This document shows, piece by piece, positions 38,601 to 50,700 of a stretch of DNA of 64,000 nt. The first letter of the stretch is position 1; the number at the start of each line of letters is the position of its first letter. Position numbers and translations under genes: made by a program. The stretch is taken from positions 310,001 through 374,000 of the forward strand of contig VXBP01007151.1 of NCBI GenBank assembly GCA_013400115.1, written 5' to 3'. The stretch is from Rhinopomastus cyanomelas (lineage: Eukaryota > Chordata > Aves > Bucerotiformes > Rhinopomastidae). Under the pieces are notes generated by a model. It saw nothing but the letters and a program-made list of their open reading frames with translations. It ran no database searches and had not been told where the DNA came from.

Positions 38601-39139
38601 GTTTCTTCACTGGAGCAGAAGTGATAATGCTGCTTTTCCAGTGCATTTCGTGCAGATATATAGTATAATCAGGAACTGCTGACTTAATGTGATTTTGTTG
38701 TTTGTTATTAAACATAAAATAACTTTGGTACAAAACATTTTAAAAGAAATACCATTTGATAAAACATGGAGTGGAGGGCAAATACGGGGTGGGGAGATTA
38801 AAATCTTCAAATGGATTTAAAACTTAATTGGGGTTAACACCATCCATTCAAATTATTTACAAATGTATTTAATGTGTCAGAACATGGAACATAAAATACT
38901 TGCTGTTCAAAATCTAAGTAAAATTACAATGTTAGAACTTGGCATATTCCTGTTTTTCTTACTCTAACAAGCAATTTAAGACACACTACAAATGTCAAAA
39001 GGATATGACAGTTTTTAGTTTATATTATCCAGCTCGTGCTAACATGAAATTTCGTGGAAATTCAGCCAGTTTCTGCGTCTGGAGGAAACTGATGGTTGTA
39101 TTTGCAGAATCTTAAACCAGAGATTACCTAGAGTCTTAC
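32603..39139 (-). other. AT-rich 6.5-kb stretch lacking recent CR1
   Basis: No CR1 fragment is recognised here, although elsewhere one appears every 1-2 kb. The sequence is AT-rich, with homeodomain-like words and a POU octamer (ATGCAAAT) at about 34980. No exon meets the phase requirement convincingly; a 37-bp candidate at 36501-36537 is not above chance. Confidence 0.45.
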
Positions 39140-39242
39140 CGTGAAGTGTCATGCTGAACTGGTGATGCAGTTGTGAACTCTTTGCTCCTGCCTATCAGCA
39201 AAGTAGATGTGGCTGCATCTTTCCTGGGTCCTGGAGCTGTCC
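39140..39242 (-). CDS. Coding exon 9 of the unidentified minus-strand gene
   Basis: This 103-bp minus-strand exon lies between acceptor GTCTTCATTCCACAG and donor CACG/GTAAGAC. Two bases enter, completing the codon started in exon 8 as Gly, and two leave. The open frame starts TAPGPRKDAATSTLLIGRSK and ends ASPVQHDTS. It is rich in Ser, Thr and Ala, so probably a linker. Its two-base exit joins the one-base entry of the terminal exon at 8820 as Arg. About 30 kb separate them, so undetected exons may lie between. Confidence 0.6.
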
Positions 39243-39650
39243 CTGTGGAATGAAGACAAGCCAAACATCAGGGGCAAGTAAGCTCTGGACTTACAGAACA
39301 CTGGGACTAACAGTTTTTTGCATTTTTGGAGTGCTACAAGTACACTGAAGTGCCAATCAAAGAACTCAGCAGTGGCCAGTACTGCATTTCATGATCCCAC
39401 AGAATCTAATTGGCAGAGTAAGTGTCATTCTATGGCTTCTTACACTCACTCTTACTGTACAAGGTTTGACAGACTTACAGGTATGACTTCTTATAGCAGA
39501 CCACAAGTTTCAGCTTGTTTCACAGGTGCAGTCCTCATAAGATGCTACAAGATTTTCGTTTTCTGAGTGTAAATATCTCTAGCAGTAGTTTGCTTTCAAT
39601 GAAATAGAACTGTTAGTTCATTCCCTCTTCCACCTCCCAACAACTCTTGG

Positions 39651-40087
39651 ATTACATAATAATCTAGGTTGAAAGGTAAAGGAGGCCATGTCATCAAACC
39701 TTTCATTCGAAACAGAGCAAGGTCAGGTTTAAGGCCCTTGTCCAGTCCAGTTTGAACACCCTTGCAGACAGGGAACTAACCTCACTGAGCACTTCTCTGG
39801 TTCCAGTGTTGGACTGTTATATAAAAAATGTTTTCTGCACAACTAATCAGAATTGCCCAAGGTGTAACTTTTTCTACTTTGTCCCTTACTCTGTTGCTGA
39901 TGACTTCCAACAACAACGTGATTCCTTCTTCTATACATTGTTCCCTTAGGTAGCTGAAGAAAGCAGGAAGACCTATGCTGAATCATCTCTCTTTAAGGCT
40001 GAACACAGCTTTCTCAATGTCACCAGTCAGGTCATAAGCTTCAGCCCCCTGCCTGTCCTCACTGTCTCTGCTATACTTCCTACATTT
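39651..40087 (-). mobile_element. Older CR1, left part, split by a younger CR1
   Basis: The minus strand is an older CR1: 3' end near 39651 (ATCTAGGTTGAAAGG complement), then ORF2-derived segments such as CTTAGGTAGCTGAAGAAAGC and AAGGCTGAACACAGC. It breaks at about 40087 where a younger same-strand CR1 begins, and seems to resume at about 40881. Confidence 0.75.
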
Positions 40088-40880
40088 TCATAGAATCTTA
40101 GAATCATTCAGGTTGGAAGAGACCCTTGGGATCACTGAGTCCAACCATCAACTCTACTCTACAAGCTCATCCCTAAACCATATCCCCCAATACCACATCT
40201 AAGTGTCTTTTAAACTCATCCAGAGGTGGTTACTCGACCCAACACCCAGGGCATCCCCTTTCAACGCATGACCACTCTCTCTGTGAAGAATTTTTTTCTG
40301 ATGTCTAATTTAAACCTATCTTTTTGAAGCTTGAAACCCTTCCCTCTGGTTCTGTTGCTAATTACATGTGAGAAGAGACCAGCCCCAACATCTCTACAAT
40401 GTCCTTTCAGATAGTTGTAGAGAATGATGAGGTCTTCCCTAAGCCTCCTCTTCCTCAAACTAAACAACCTCAACTCTCTCAATCTCTCCTCATAAGATTT
40501 ATTCTCCAGGCCCTTCAACAGCATCTTTGCCCTACTCTGCACTCACTTCAGCACCTCGATGTCTCCCTTGCATTTAGGTGCCCAAAACTGGACCCAGTAC
40601 TCAAGGTGCAGCCTCACCAGTGCTGCTATCACCTCCCCACTCTTGCTGGACACAGTTTCTAATACATGCCAGGATGCCTTTGGACTTCTTGGCCATCTGG
40701 GCACACTGCTGACTCATATTCAGCCTCCTGTCAGTTAGAACCCTCAGGTCCCTCTCTGCCAGACTGCTTTCCAGCCACACTTCCCCAAGCCTGTAGTGTT
40801 GCAGGGGATTGTTGTGACTAAAATGCAGGACCTGACACTTGGTGCTATTGAAACCCATACAATTATCCTCAGCCCATCAA
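40088..40880 (-). mobile_element. CR1 LINE, 793-bp copy inserted in an older CR1
   Basis: The minus strand keeps the octamer end, the 3' UTR and ORF2 blocks ERLRELRLFSLRKRRLREDL, FKLDIRKKFFTERVV, and upstream LAERDLRVLTDRRLNMSQQC and FNSTKCQVLHFSHNNPLQHY in another frame. It belongs to the MSYEERLRELGLF group rather than the dominant one. At least one frameshift separates the two halves. Confidence 0.9.
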
Positions 40881-41330
40881 CGTTCTCCTTGCACTGCAGA
40901 GCCCCAAACTGGACATAGCACTCTGCAGATACACTCTCACCAAAGCTGACCAGAGGGGTAGTGAAGCTAACAACCACAGCTTTGCTGTTATGGCCCAGTA
41001 CAAGGTTGGGTTAGTTCATCACACAGACACACTGCTGTCTTGCATTAAACTTACTGTTCAGCCAGGTCACTCAGTCCTTTTCTAGACTGCGACTGCCCCA
41101 TTGGTATTGCTGCATGAGATTGGTCCAACCCATAAGAAGGAACTGGCATTTCCCTTTGCTGAACCTAACCAGGATTCTACCAAACCATTTTCAAAGCCTA
41201 TTAAGGTCCCTTGAATACTGGGCCCTATTCTTAGCATATGACTGTTTCCCCAGCTAGTGCTTTTGGCAAGCTTGCTGAAGGTGCATCCTGACCCACTGTC
41301 CAGGCTGTTAACAATAAGCAGTTAACCACT
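40881..41330 (-). mobile_element. Older CR1, right part
   Basis: After 40880 the CR1 order steps back: GCCCCAAACTGGACATAGCA at about 40900 is the same CR1 site as CCCAAAACTGGACCCAGTAC at about 40582 in the younger copy. The series then continues to GGCAAGCTTGCTGAAGGTGC. This is expected if the younger copy interrupted an older one. Decay is heavy. Confidence 0.65.
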
Positions 41331-42879
41331 AGTGATCAGCTGTTAACTCAACTGATGACAACTCTTTGAGGCTGGTGGTTCAGACAAATTAACACCCATC
41401 TTTTACCTTTCACTCACCTACTTGAGATTGGGTGTCATAGACAGGATTTAGCTGGACAAGTTGCACACAAGTAGTCAGATGTAAGTGCAATAGGCAAAGC
41501 AGGAGCTATCTAAGTGACACAAAATCCTGTGGGTTTGGTCTTTTTTAAATCTAGCCTAATTAGCTCTGCCCAACCAACATTCTTAACTAAACAGTAAGTC
41601 CAGGGAAAACTACAAGTCTCAGCAAAATTTAAAGTCAAATCAGTGTTTAGTTCTTTAAGTAATTCTGTCATGCCTAAATATTTCTCAGTTCTGTGAACAG
41701 CAAGAGCAACTACCATCCATGCTAAAACATGAAGCAACAAAACAGGGTTGGAATTCCAGCTAAAGCACAAAACTTACAGATATCCAGAAGATTAAGATTG
41801 TTTTAAATACTGCAGTAAAATGTGTATACAAATCTATAAAACACAGTAAAGACACACATTGTACTTTGTATTTTAGGAAGGCTACTAATTAAGACACAAT
41901 TGTGTGGGTTCCCGTCGCCCTAATATAATGTCAGCACCATATAGTTAAAAAAACCCCCTTGCCTAACAGAGAGTCAATTATTGGTGAAGGAACACTTAGA
42001 AGTATCATGGGGTTGTGTGTTGACTGTGTGTCTCTGGTAACCTGATAGTGTGGCAGTCCCTGATGAGAAGCGTGTGTATCCATAAAGAGACTGGAGCCTC
42101 TTGCTTAGACATTTGGCTTTCTGATCAAGTAAGAGATCTTTGGAAATCATTTCACGTGACAGTGGAATGAGGCAGCTGGATTTTAAGAAACTAATACCAA
42201 AGTAATAAAAACCTGGTGAGTATGGGAGAATATATTCAATTCCTAATATGAGAAAAGGCTGGCATGCTGTCAACATACTACATTCATAGCAAAGTAGATG
42301 TATTTCTCTGAAAAAGAAAATATATGGACTTGGAAGTGGCCAACACAGCCTCAAGGGGACTGTTCAAAGACCCAAGTTTGAAAATATTACTAGGGCTAGA
42401 AATGGAAAACAAGAAAAGGAGCTAAGTAGCAATATACTGAGGTTGTTAGCTTGCACAGACATAAAACAGAGGCAGTAAGAACTCCTGAATAAGTGCATAT
42501 CTTAAAAAAAATGTTTAAAAATACATAGTGAAAAAGGCACGCGACTCGATTGAGGGAAAAGGATCACCAAAGAGCAACCAGGTCTATGAATATACAAAGA
42601 AGATTAAATCAGTAATGATCCTAAAGTGGTCAAGCTACCAATAATTCTAAAATATACTGTGAGGAAAGAACAGAGAAAAGGAATATTGGCACCTGGGTGA
42701 TAATGAACACTATGTTGATGTATAGTACCTGCCTATATAAAGCTGATGAAAAGAAATTATGAAGGGGGGAAAAAAAAGGATACAAATTCTTTAGTCTGAA
42801 GGATATATATTTCAGGGCTAAGGGGAATTAGTTAATGAATTTATGAAGTGACTGGTAATTATTTATGAAAAGTCATAGA
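41331..42879 (-). other. Intronic sequence between exons 8 and 9
   Basis: No exon or recent repeat. A 126-codon minus-strand open frame (41974-42354) lacks splice framing and is treated as chance. Confidence 0.45.
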
Positions 42880-43450
42880 GAACTGGTGTGATACAAATGA
42901 CAGCAAATTAATTAGATTTGCAGGTGTTGGAAGACAGTATGAGACTGGAGACCTTGCAGATGATCTAGAGAAACAAGAAACACGTAAAAAGAACGGACAC
43001 ATTCATCCTTGAAAGAAAAAAAAAAAACAGCTCATATATAAGTATGAGAATCTAAATCCTGACACCAGTGCAGGGAACCTGGAGTAGCAAAGAATAGCAA
43101 AAAACCCAAACTACATGTTATGCTTGCAAAGCAAGCTCCTCCTGAAGCAATTATAGATGTCTTCTAAATGGTAATGTTAAGAATACTACTTTCAATTTGG
43201 TTAATTTGGTATAAAAATGATTTAAAGTGGATTAAAGACTCATTTGAGGAAATTTAAATAGCAGCATATTTCTGCTTGAGAAACAGGCAACTAAAACATG
43301 AAGAAAGTTGGGGACATACAGCAGTCTATGTTTTGAAAGTGTAAACACTAAGAATTGAGAAATACGGCTGAGGCTGGTTCAAGCAGTAACAGGATCAAAG
43401 TAAGCAAAGGGAAATCTAGGTTGATAATCATGAAAGAATCTTTATGAATG
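42880..43450 (+). mobile_element. Possible ancient CR1 fragment
   Basis: Words such as AGATTTGCAGGTGTTGGAAG, GACCTTGCAGATGATCTAGA and GGGAAATCTAGGTTGATAAT appear in CR1 ORF2 order on the plus strand. No frame survives and the boundaries are approximate. Confidence 0.4.
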
Positions 43451-43454
43451 GAAT

Positions 43455-43545
43455 AATACTAATATTCATAATACTTAACATTTATATAGTACTTCACAAC
43501 TTCAAAGCACTTCACTAATATTAACTAATTGCTCTACTCAATTGT
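43455..43545. repeat. Possible MIR-like ancient SINE fragment
   Basis: AATACTTAACATTTATATAG followed by CAAAGCACTTCACTAATATT resembles the widely seen AGCGCTTTACA-type part of MIR/CORE-SINE complements. It is too short to assign firmly. Confidence 0.33.
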
Positions 43546-44365
43546 AGGGAAGAGGCTTCCCTCAAGGGAAGACGTTCCAGATCCTGAATCCCTTAGAAGC
43601 TAGATTAGAAAACCTACTGAAAAACAAACACTGTACAGAAAAATCAGCCCCTGGAAAAGTGCAGATTCTCTAAACTACAATTTTCATTCTCTGGCTTTCC
43701 TTCTACATGTGGGAAGGAAATCTAGGTGTGCAATGCAGTACCATGCAGATGCCATGACCCCCAGAGAGACGCAAAGGGAAAAACAGTTCTTTGCTTCAAT
43801 GCAGAGCTAACTCAGGAAGGGTATGAAGAGGAAGACTAACCAGAAAGGTAGGTAGGTGCCCAGTACTGTAGAATGCAATGGATAGAATCTAGTTTAGTTT
43901 CCCAACATAAGAGCAACATTTTCCAGGTCAGAAGGAAAAAGAAAAATACATCTCTGTACTCCAGTGCTTTTTAACTAGACAAGTTGTTAGATTTTAGTGC
44001 AAATTGACACAGCTGCTGGTGGCACCAATAAAAACAGTTTACTGCTGAAAAGATCTAAGACTTGAGGATTAGTTTGCGTGGTTGAAGTTTTGCTGGTAAA
44101 ACTAAAAAAGTTCAGCTATGAGCCACAAGCACCTGCTAAAGCATGGGAAAAAAATTCAAGGAGCAAACAGGAGTAGCAGACAAAAAGCCAGGTTGAGAGA
44201 ATAAAAGCTGATTGTCTAAGCTGATCCAGTAAACTTCCACTTTGAAAAGAGAGACAAAGTGCGCCCTTCTCTGCACGAGGTGATGAGATCAGGTGAACAA
44301 TGAGCTTCTCCCCATTATTAAACATCTGCAAGGAGAAAGGAAAAGTATGTTTATTGGGAACTCAC

Positions 44366-44485
44366 CCTTTCCAAAGTCACTGTGCTCACAGTAAGTGAGC
44401 AGTCCTGTGGGAAGTAATGCCTTCCATGCTTCCAGCATGGGAATGATTTCCTGAGTAACCATTTTATCTTCTACAAAGTAATAAT
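44366..44485 (-). CDS. Coding exon 8 of the unidentified minus-strand gene (helical segment)
   Basis: This 120-bp minus-strand exon enters with two bases and leaves with one. The two entering bases (AT) complete the G left by exon 7 to give Asp. The acceptor is CAGCTGTCTTTGCCATCTTAG and the donor GGAAAGG/GTGAGT, a near-perfect site. The 39-residue frame (YYFVEDKMVTQ, then IIPMLEAWKALLPTGLLTYC, then SDFGK) alternates hydrophobic and charged residues like packed helices, so it may be part of a folded domain. The family is not recognised. A second acceptor-like site only 37 bp past the donor is too close to be the next exon. Confidence 0.66.
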
Positions 44486-46889
44486 CTAAGATGGCAAAGA
44501 CAGCTGAACAAGACAACACCAAAACCTGATACCACTGCCTATGTTGCTGTGGGGCGGCACACATATGTCACACTGGCCCACTCCCAGTGCTACAGGGTCC
44601 AAAGGCCCATACCAGCACTGACACTGCTTGGAGATAATCTCCATCCTGAACAATATACAATTAAAACAGGTAAGACAGACCACGGCATGACAAAAGAACT
44701 CTTTGTGGCCATAGGTTAACATCAGACTGTCAAGTTTTCAGTGGACTTGTTTCTGTACACAGTTCCCAGCACTGCTCTTCTAAGACCAAAAGGCCATTTT
44801 AACGTATATGGCTAAATAACATTAAGCTTCATGACACAATATGTCATCTCATTGATGTCACTTCCCCTCTGCCACTTTACATGGCTTGGCTAGTGCACTG
44901 CAAAGGGATCCCTTTGCATGGACACAAGAGGTACTGAATATTGGCTGAGACCTTCTGCAAGCTTGCTAGCTTCATGCTCATGGCTTAGTAAGGCATCTAC
45001 CATATTTACCTACCATGGAACTCAATGTTAGCCTTGATTCTATTTTCTACAAGATGCTACGTAATTGCTTTCTAATAAAAAAGAAAATATTCTGAGGCAG
45101 AAATTCCAGGCCAGCAACAGATGGGATAATCCAGCAGAAGCAAGGACAGGACAGAGTCAGCTAAGCCCAGAGCTGACCCGAATTAACAAACTCAACTTTG
45201 TGCCCTGGTGATCCACAAAGATGGAAAAAAAACATTTTACAAACGTGTGTGTGCATGTTATAGGAGTTCAAACATATAACAGAAGGAATCCAATTTAAAA
45301 AGTACTAAATACAGAAGACTTCAGCATCAGTGATTAGTGCTAGGTAATTTGCCTTGTGACAAACAAGCCATTCAAATTAGTAATAGAAGTGAGGTTGCTC
45401 CACAGCTTGAAAGCATTTCTCTGAACTTTATCTGGTATCACAACAAGTGCCAATATTTGTAAGTTAAATCTTGCCATCCAGCTCTACATCTTCAAAGATA
45501 GCAATCCCAGTAGGAGTTTGCAGAAGACACCCACCATCTTCAGACATTATGCTGACCACTACAATCACTAAATCAGCTTAGATGCAGCTCAGTTGCTATG
45601 TGCAATAAGCAAGTGCAGCCTGTAAATTCTTCTAAATACCGCAGAATAAAATGAATGAATGGAGAGGAGGCCAGGCTGGATTTTTCCCCCCCTGAATCTA
45701 TGGAAAATAAATTACTTTTTGGGGACTATCCCTATCCAAGGAACGAAATCCATCACCCAACTGTGAAAAATCTCAATTTCAACTCTACAGTACTGAGAAG
45801 GAAGGGGGAGAAGGAAGAGGAAAAGAGATGAAAAAAAAATAATGATAGCTGAAAAAACATAAAAGAAAACCATCAGTGAAAATTGCCCCTGAAACTTTGC
45901 AGAATTGTAACGGCTTTCTCTTGCTTAAATTGATTGGTGTAGCATTGTTATAAAATGACTATTAGGATTCATTGTGCACAACAGAAAGTGTGAAATGTCA
46001 GCAGACTATACAGCAAAAGTAATGGGTCCTGAACCCCTGTTAGTCAAAAATGATTTTGTTTCAAATTAGAAATTGATTTTTTTGGACACAAGCCCTTTAC
46101 AGGCTTCCAACTTTTGTAGCTGTGCCTTGGAAGAGATTAACCTCAGCCACTGTTTGGGTCTAGGCTGATGATACCCTTTTGAAAGTTTCTTCACAGGGAC
46201 TGCTTTTTAATGTTGGTACGGTCTTAACCAATAACACAAGTTATTTGTTCCTTTGAGAACTGCACCACATTTCTTCTCATTTTGCCATTTTCTTTATTTT
46301 TATGCTGACATATACAGCAAACTGGCTGACAAGTTAAAATAAAAAAAAAAGCCAGCTCATAATTGAACCAAGGATTATGTTCAAGGCTCAGTGGTGAAAC
46401 ATCCAGGCTGCCTTTATTCCCAACCCTTTCCTTTTCTCTGAAAGGCTGCTTCTCTGCTCCTTCAGTGGAGGCACCAAGCTAAGAGTAGGATAGATTCTAG
46501 CTGCACAGACATCCCTGTGTGGCAAAATACCAGGTTGTGATGGTGGAATCATTACTGGGGAGGAAAAGAAAGTGAAGAAGATTACATTTCAAGAGCAAGC
46601 TCCACTGCACTTTTTGTCTCTGCTTGCTGGGAAACGGAAAAGAACTGTTGAAGTAGCTTTTTGAAATTAAAGGGCAATTTTTTGCTTTTCATCAGGAACA
46701 CCAGCCAAGAAGATCACTTGTAATTTACAAGACTTTCTATGGTTTGAGGGTTTTTTTATTTTAAATGTAGCTCCCTTCTCCTGAGTTAAGAAACTCGCAG
46801 ACTTCTCCCTCTAATTGTGCATTTTACGAAGACACCTCTGAACATATCCACACACTCACAGCCCTGCAATGGAGTATGTTCCCCCTTAC
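44486..46889 (-). other. Intron between exons 7 and 8
   Basis: 2.4 kb without recognised repeats or exons. It contains several poly-A runs (45828-45840, 46340-46350). Confidence 0.5.
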
Positions 46890-47074
46890 CTTTCCTTGAC
46901 TTGGCGCCTTCCCTCTTGGTTCGCATCACAAGAGTTTGCCCATCTTCCGTGGTTGCACCAAAGCCAACCATTTTCTTCCCTGAACTGCTCCCACCACCTC
47001 TTCCTGGTGTTCTGGAGGTTTTGCTCACAGCAGGTGTCCTTGGAAAACAATCTTCACATTTCAACACTGGTTCA
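46890..47074 (-). CDS. Coding exon 7 of the unidentified minus-strand gene (Cys pair, Gly/Ser/Lys-rich linker)
   Basis: This 185-bp minus-strand exon is the longest internal exon found. The acceptor is ATCTTTCCTCCCAG and the donor AAAG/GTAAGG, both strong. One base enters, then EPVLKCEDCFPRTPAV, a Gly/Ser/Lys-rich stretch (RTPGRGGGSSSGKKMVGFG) and a basic tail (VMRTKREGAKSRK), with one base leaving. The composition suggests a surface-exposed, possibly nuclear or phosphorylated region. The KREGAKSRK run could serve as a basic localisation signal, which is inference. A longer plus-strand open frame covers the same bases but lacks this splice framing and is treated as its shadow. Confidence 0.7.
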
Positions 47075-47531
47075 CTGGGAGGAAAGATATATCATGCAAT
47101 TATGTGGTGCATCCAGCCTTCTTAACGCTGCACCCAGCCCTTTCCCTCACTTGCAACTCTCCAGAAGTGTAATCGTCATGCTGCCAGTTGAGCTCACGTT
47201 GAATACATTTGCAGTGTCTGAAAGCAGGATGCCTAAGGATTGAATAGTTACCAACTTACTTTAGCAGCAGTCTTTGGTTATCAGCAGCTGGCAGCACTCT
47301 GACAGTTAAATTTCAAGCTCTGTGGCATTTGACACATTCCCTAAAGCATTAGGTTCTGGATTTCCCAAGTGGTTAGGACAGGAAAAGTGGGATGAAGATA
47401 CAGAAAGCAGTTGCTCCAGCACAGCGGAAGGTTGAATGAAAGAGTAATTTAAAAAATGCTAGGATAGAGGGGAAACAGAGAAAATTATGGGATGAGAAAA
47501 CTGTAGCTGTGAGGAAAGGAAGCAGAACATT

Positions 47532-47555
47532 GAATAAATTAGGTTGGAAAGAACC
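47532..47555 (-). mobile_element. CR1 LINE 3' tip, left of a tiny nested CR1
   Basis: The complement of a CR1 3' end (TTAGGTTGGAAAGAACCTT) stops at 47555 and resumes as CCATTGAGCCCAACTATTAA at 47611, on either side of a plus-strand CR1 tip. Confidence 0.7.
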
Positions 47556-47610
47556 TTAACTAGACTGTCTTTAAGGCCTCTTCCAACCCAAACCATTCTA
47601 TGATTCTATG
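47556..47610 (+). mobile_element. CR1 LINE, 55-bp tip nested in another CR1
   Basis: The plus strand reads CTTTAAGGCCTCTTCCAACC and CATTCTATGATTCTATG. It is a complete but minimal CR1 3' end inserted head-on into a minus-strand CR1. Confidence 0.78.
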
Positions 47611-47710
47611 ACCATTGAGCCCAACTATTAATACCACCCAGTTCATCACTGAACCAGGTCCCTTACCACTGCATGTACATGTTTTTTATGTGCCTCCAGG
47701 GATGGTGATA
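47611..47710 (-). mobile_element. CR1 LINE 3' fragment, right of the tiny nested CR1
   Basis: This continues the minus-strand CR1 with CCAACTATTAATACCACCCA, and GTGCCTCCAGGGATGGTGA to about 47706, then ends. Confidence 0.72.
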
Positions 47711-50700
47711 TTTCATGCAAGAAGAAAAGGGATGAAAGGACATGAGACACAGAGGTGAGATGAGTGAATAGAGCAGGATGCAGAACACCTGAGCAAGCCA
47801 GTGGGTGAATATCTGGTGGGGCAGCAGTTGAGGAAGAAAAGAGAAAGCTAACCAGAACCATTATGCTTCAAGGCGACTTTCAGCCTAAGACCATAAACAA
47901 TAAACAGACAGCCAAGAGGTAAATTTGGCGGTATGGAGCAGGCATGGCTCCAGTCTCTGCAGAAACAGGCAATCACAAAACATTTTGTGAAGACAGGGGT
48001 CTATGGAGACCCATCTTTCTCCTAGTAAAGACAACCTACTGCTTTCAAATTCTGCTTTCTGGGAAACAACTAGTGCTTTAAATGAGGATTTCCAACATGT
48101 ACACGTTGTTAGCCCCATCACTGTTATAAAAAGCAATTAAAAGTTGTTTCAAAATGTACCTTTGGATTATCAGTATAAAGGAATATAATTCACCCCAAGG
48201 TTATACCACTCTACTTGCAATCATCAGAGTGACACTGAGCTTTCCTAAGTTAACAGAAGATGAAACAAATCTTTTTCCTGTTTAAACATCCATTTTACAT
48301 GGACAACCCAAAGACTGCCACTGAGTTTGTATTATTTGGGATATAGCTTTGTGGTGACTGATTCACAAGGATCTTTTACCTGAAAGCCTACACTACTAAA
48401 GTTCTGTACATCTGAGGAAAAGGCAGGTATCTGATGTTCCCATCAGAAACTGATAGCTAAATTAAAAGTTTCAAATCAATGTGCTGTATAAGCCATTGCT
48501 TAATAGGGCCCACTGCGCCTGTTGGACAATTAGTGTTACTCCTGTATTATTAATGCAGAACAGTATATAATGGCTTATGACCTGTAATAACTGGCTGAAG
48601 TGTTGGATAAAACTTCCCTGAATAACCTCCGTTTACTTTAGGGCTTCGAATGTGTGGCCACTAATAATATTGCAAAGTGTTATTAAAATTTATGGTGGAC
48701 TAAATTAGTATCTCATTTGAATTACATGAAATTATTAACCTACTAATTCCTGGAACCCAGTGTACAGCAAGAGGTGGGTTTGGACCCCAATAACTGTTTA
48801 AAGAGGCTTAAAGGAGTAATACTTGACCTGATGCATAGGAGTCTGTCAAGTCAGATAAGACAGGACTTGATATCCCATTTGCATTCAAAAACATTGATGC
48901 TGTCATTATTAGGATGCTTTGAGTTTTAAAAGTACACTTAACTGCATCCTACAGATCTTCTGTGGAGACAGTGATCTCTGGCCTGTAGCTGAGAAGGGGA
49001 TTATTTGACTTGTCCACTTTTACATGGTGCGGTTATGTCTAGAATACCTAGTTCAAATAATGCTATGGCAGAGGCAACTCAAACAGAAACAGACAGCAAT
49101 AAGTAGTTACAGAAACTAATGTAGGAGGAAACAACAAAAGTAAATGTATTTGCATTTATAATTCACAATATAATTAATTAGAGATTGATTCTTGAATTTA
49201 ATAAAAGATTTTGCTCAAGTAAGGATAGAAAGTCCAAGCTTAAAATGACAATCTGAGGTGTGCAGACCAAGAAAGGAAAGAGGCAATGCAGAGACATATA
49301 AATTCAACAATTAATGACATATCAAAAATAAACAGAGGACAAAACAAGATGGGGGGCAAAAAAAAATCTATTTCAGAACACAGTTATTCACCTGTGAAAG
49401 AATTAGTAAAGTTACTGGTGTGACTACTGCAGTCTGGAACATCTGAAAACTTAAGGTCCAAAAGGATCAGTTTTGTACATCTAGAGAGGTTAAGTGACAG
49501 AACAGGTCCTTCTCCATTTTCAAACCTTGCAACCCATGACATCAGTGAATGTCATCAGCATGGTTAGGAGCCCTTCCTGCAGGGCACCATGACATCCAAT
49601 GGTATTCCCTGAAACTACACAACAGAGAAGGCTGTCTAAATAAAGACCTTATTAACCTACCTAACCTACTTACTAAGGCACAAGTTGTAGAGTGTCATCA
49701 CCAGAAAAGAACCGAGCCTCAGCATTGCTTCCTCCTTATGAATATCGAAGTACATCACCCACAAAGGAAAACACACCTTGAGTGGTTTTGCCATTTTGTC
49801 TGAGCCTCGTATCGCGATATCCCTGCTGAGCGTGAATGGCAAATTTTAAATGTCATTCAGGACCCTTTAAATACTGATAGTATTTGCATTCCTTAAAAAA
49901 GTAGAAAAACATTAACCTTTTGTTTTATTGAATTAAAATGCCATGGAAATGCTGATGTAGTCTTCAGAGACTGAAATACTTTTACAAAGAAGAATAGCTG
50001 TCATTTATTAGACACAAAGAACAATTACTTGATAGGATGCTTTCTGACAAAAAGCAGATTGGTATTCTCATCATAGAAAAGGCATTGTAAAAAAAAACCA
50101 GCACAGACCTCTGAGACTTGAATAATTTAAAGCTGCATTTGGTGCAATTTGAATTTTTCTTTAGGGAGGCAAAGTTAAATACCTTTAATTTGTTCTAATT
50201 ATTTCAAATTTGCAAGTTAATTATGGCTGATCATTAAATAACAAAAAGGACTATCGTCTCCATAGAGTTTTACCTCCTACCCTCTGCATTACTTAAGCTA
50301 GATTTTAGTATGCATGAATTAACTTTCTAAATAATCACACGGTTTGACTAAATGGCTCAGTAAAATGAGCTCTGATCCTCAGAATAAGCATTAATGGACA
50401 TTAGAAAGGCTATTGGGACCCATGTTACTTACATTATAAGTATTTTTAATGTGGTCTTATTTACTAATCTTTATGTACTGTTCAAGTTAGGGCACCACAC
50501 AGATACATTATTCTGCTTTAATAGAGGAAAGTCAGTTCTTCAAGATACTGAAACAATGTCCATTTAGAGTCAACTAAATCCATTTTCAAATTAATGCAGG
50601 AAAACTCTTGATAGAATTTAACTTGTTTTAGCAGCACATCCTGATGAATCAATCTAACATAACGGTAGCCTTGGTCTGCAAATAGAGTTTTACAGATCTA

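Noticed and set aside
44116..44327. A further minus-strand exon after the strong acceptor TTTCTCCTTGCAG at 44328
   Set aside because: It lies 37 bp past the donor of exon 8, too short for an intron. Its only open frame is phase zero, which does not follow from exon 8. It might serve as an alternative end if exon 8 were skipped, but nothing shows this.
46869..47243. A 124-codon plus-strand gene
   Set aside because: It is antisense to exon 7, which has strong acceptor and donor sites on the minus strand; the plus frame has no splice or domain support.
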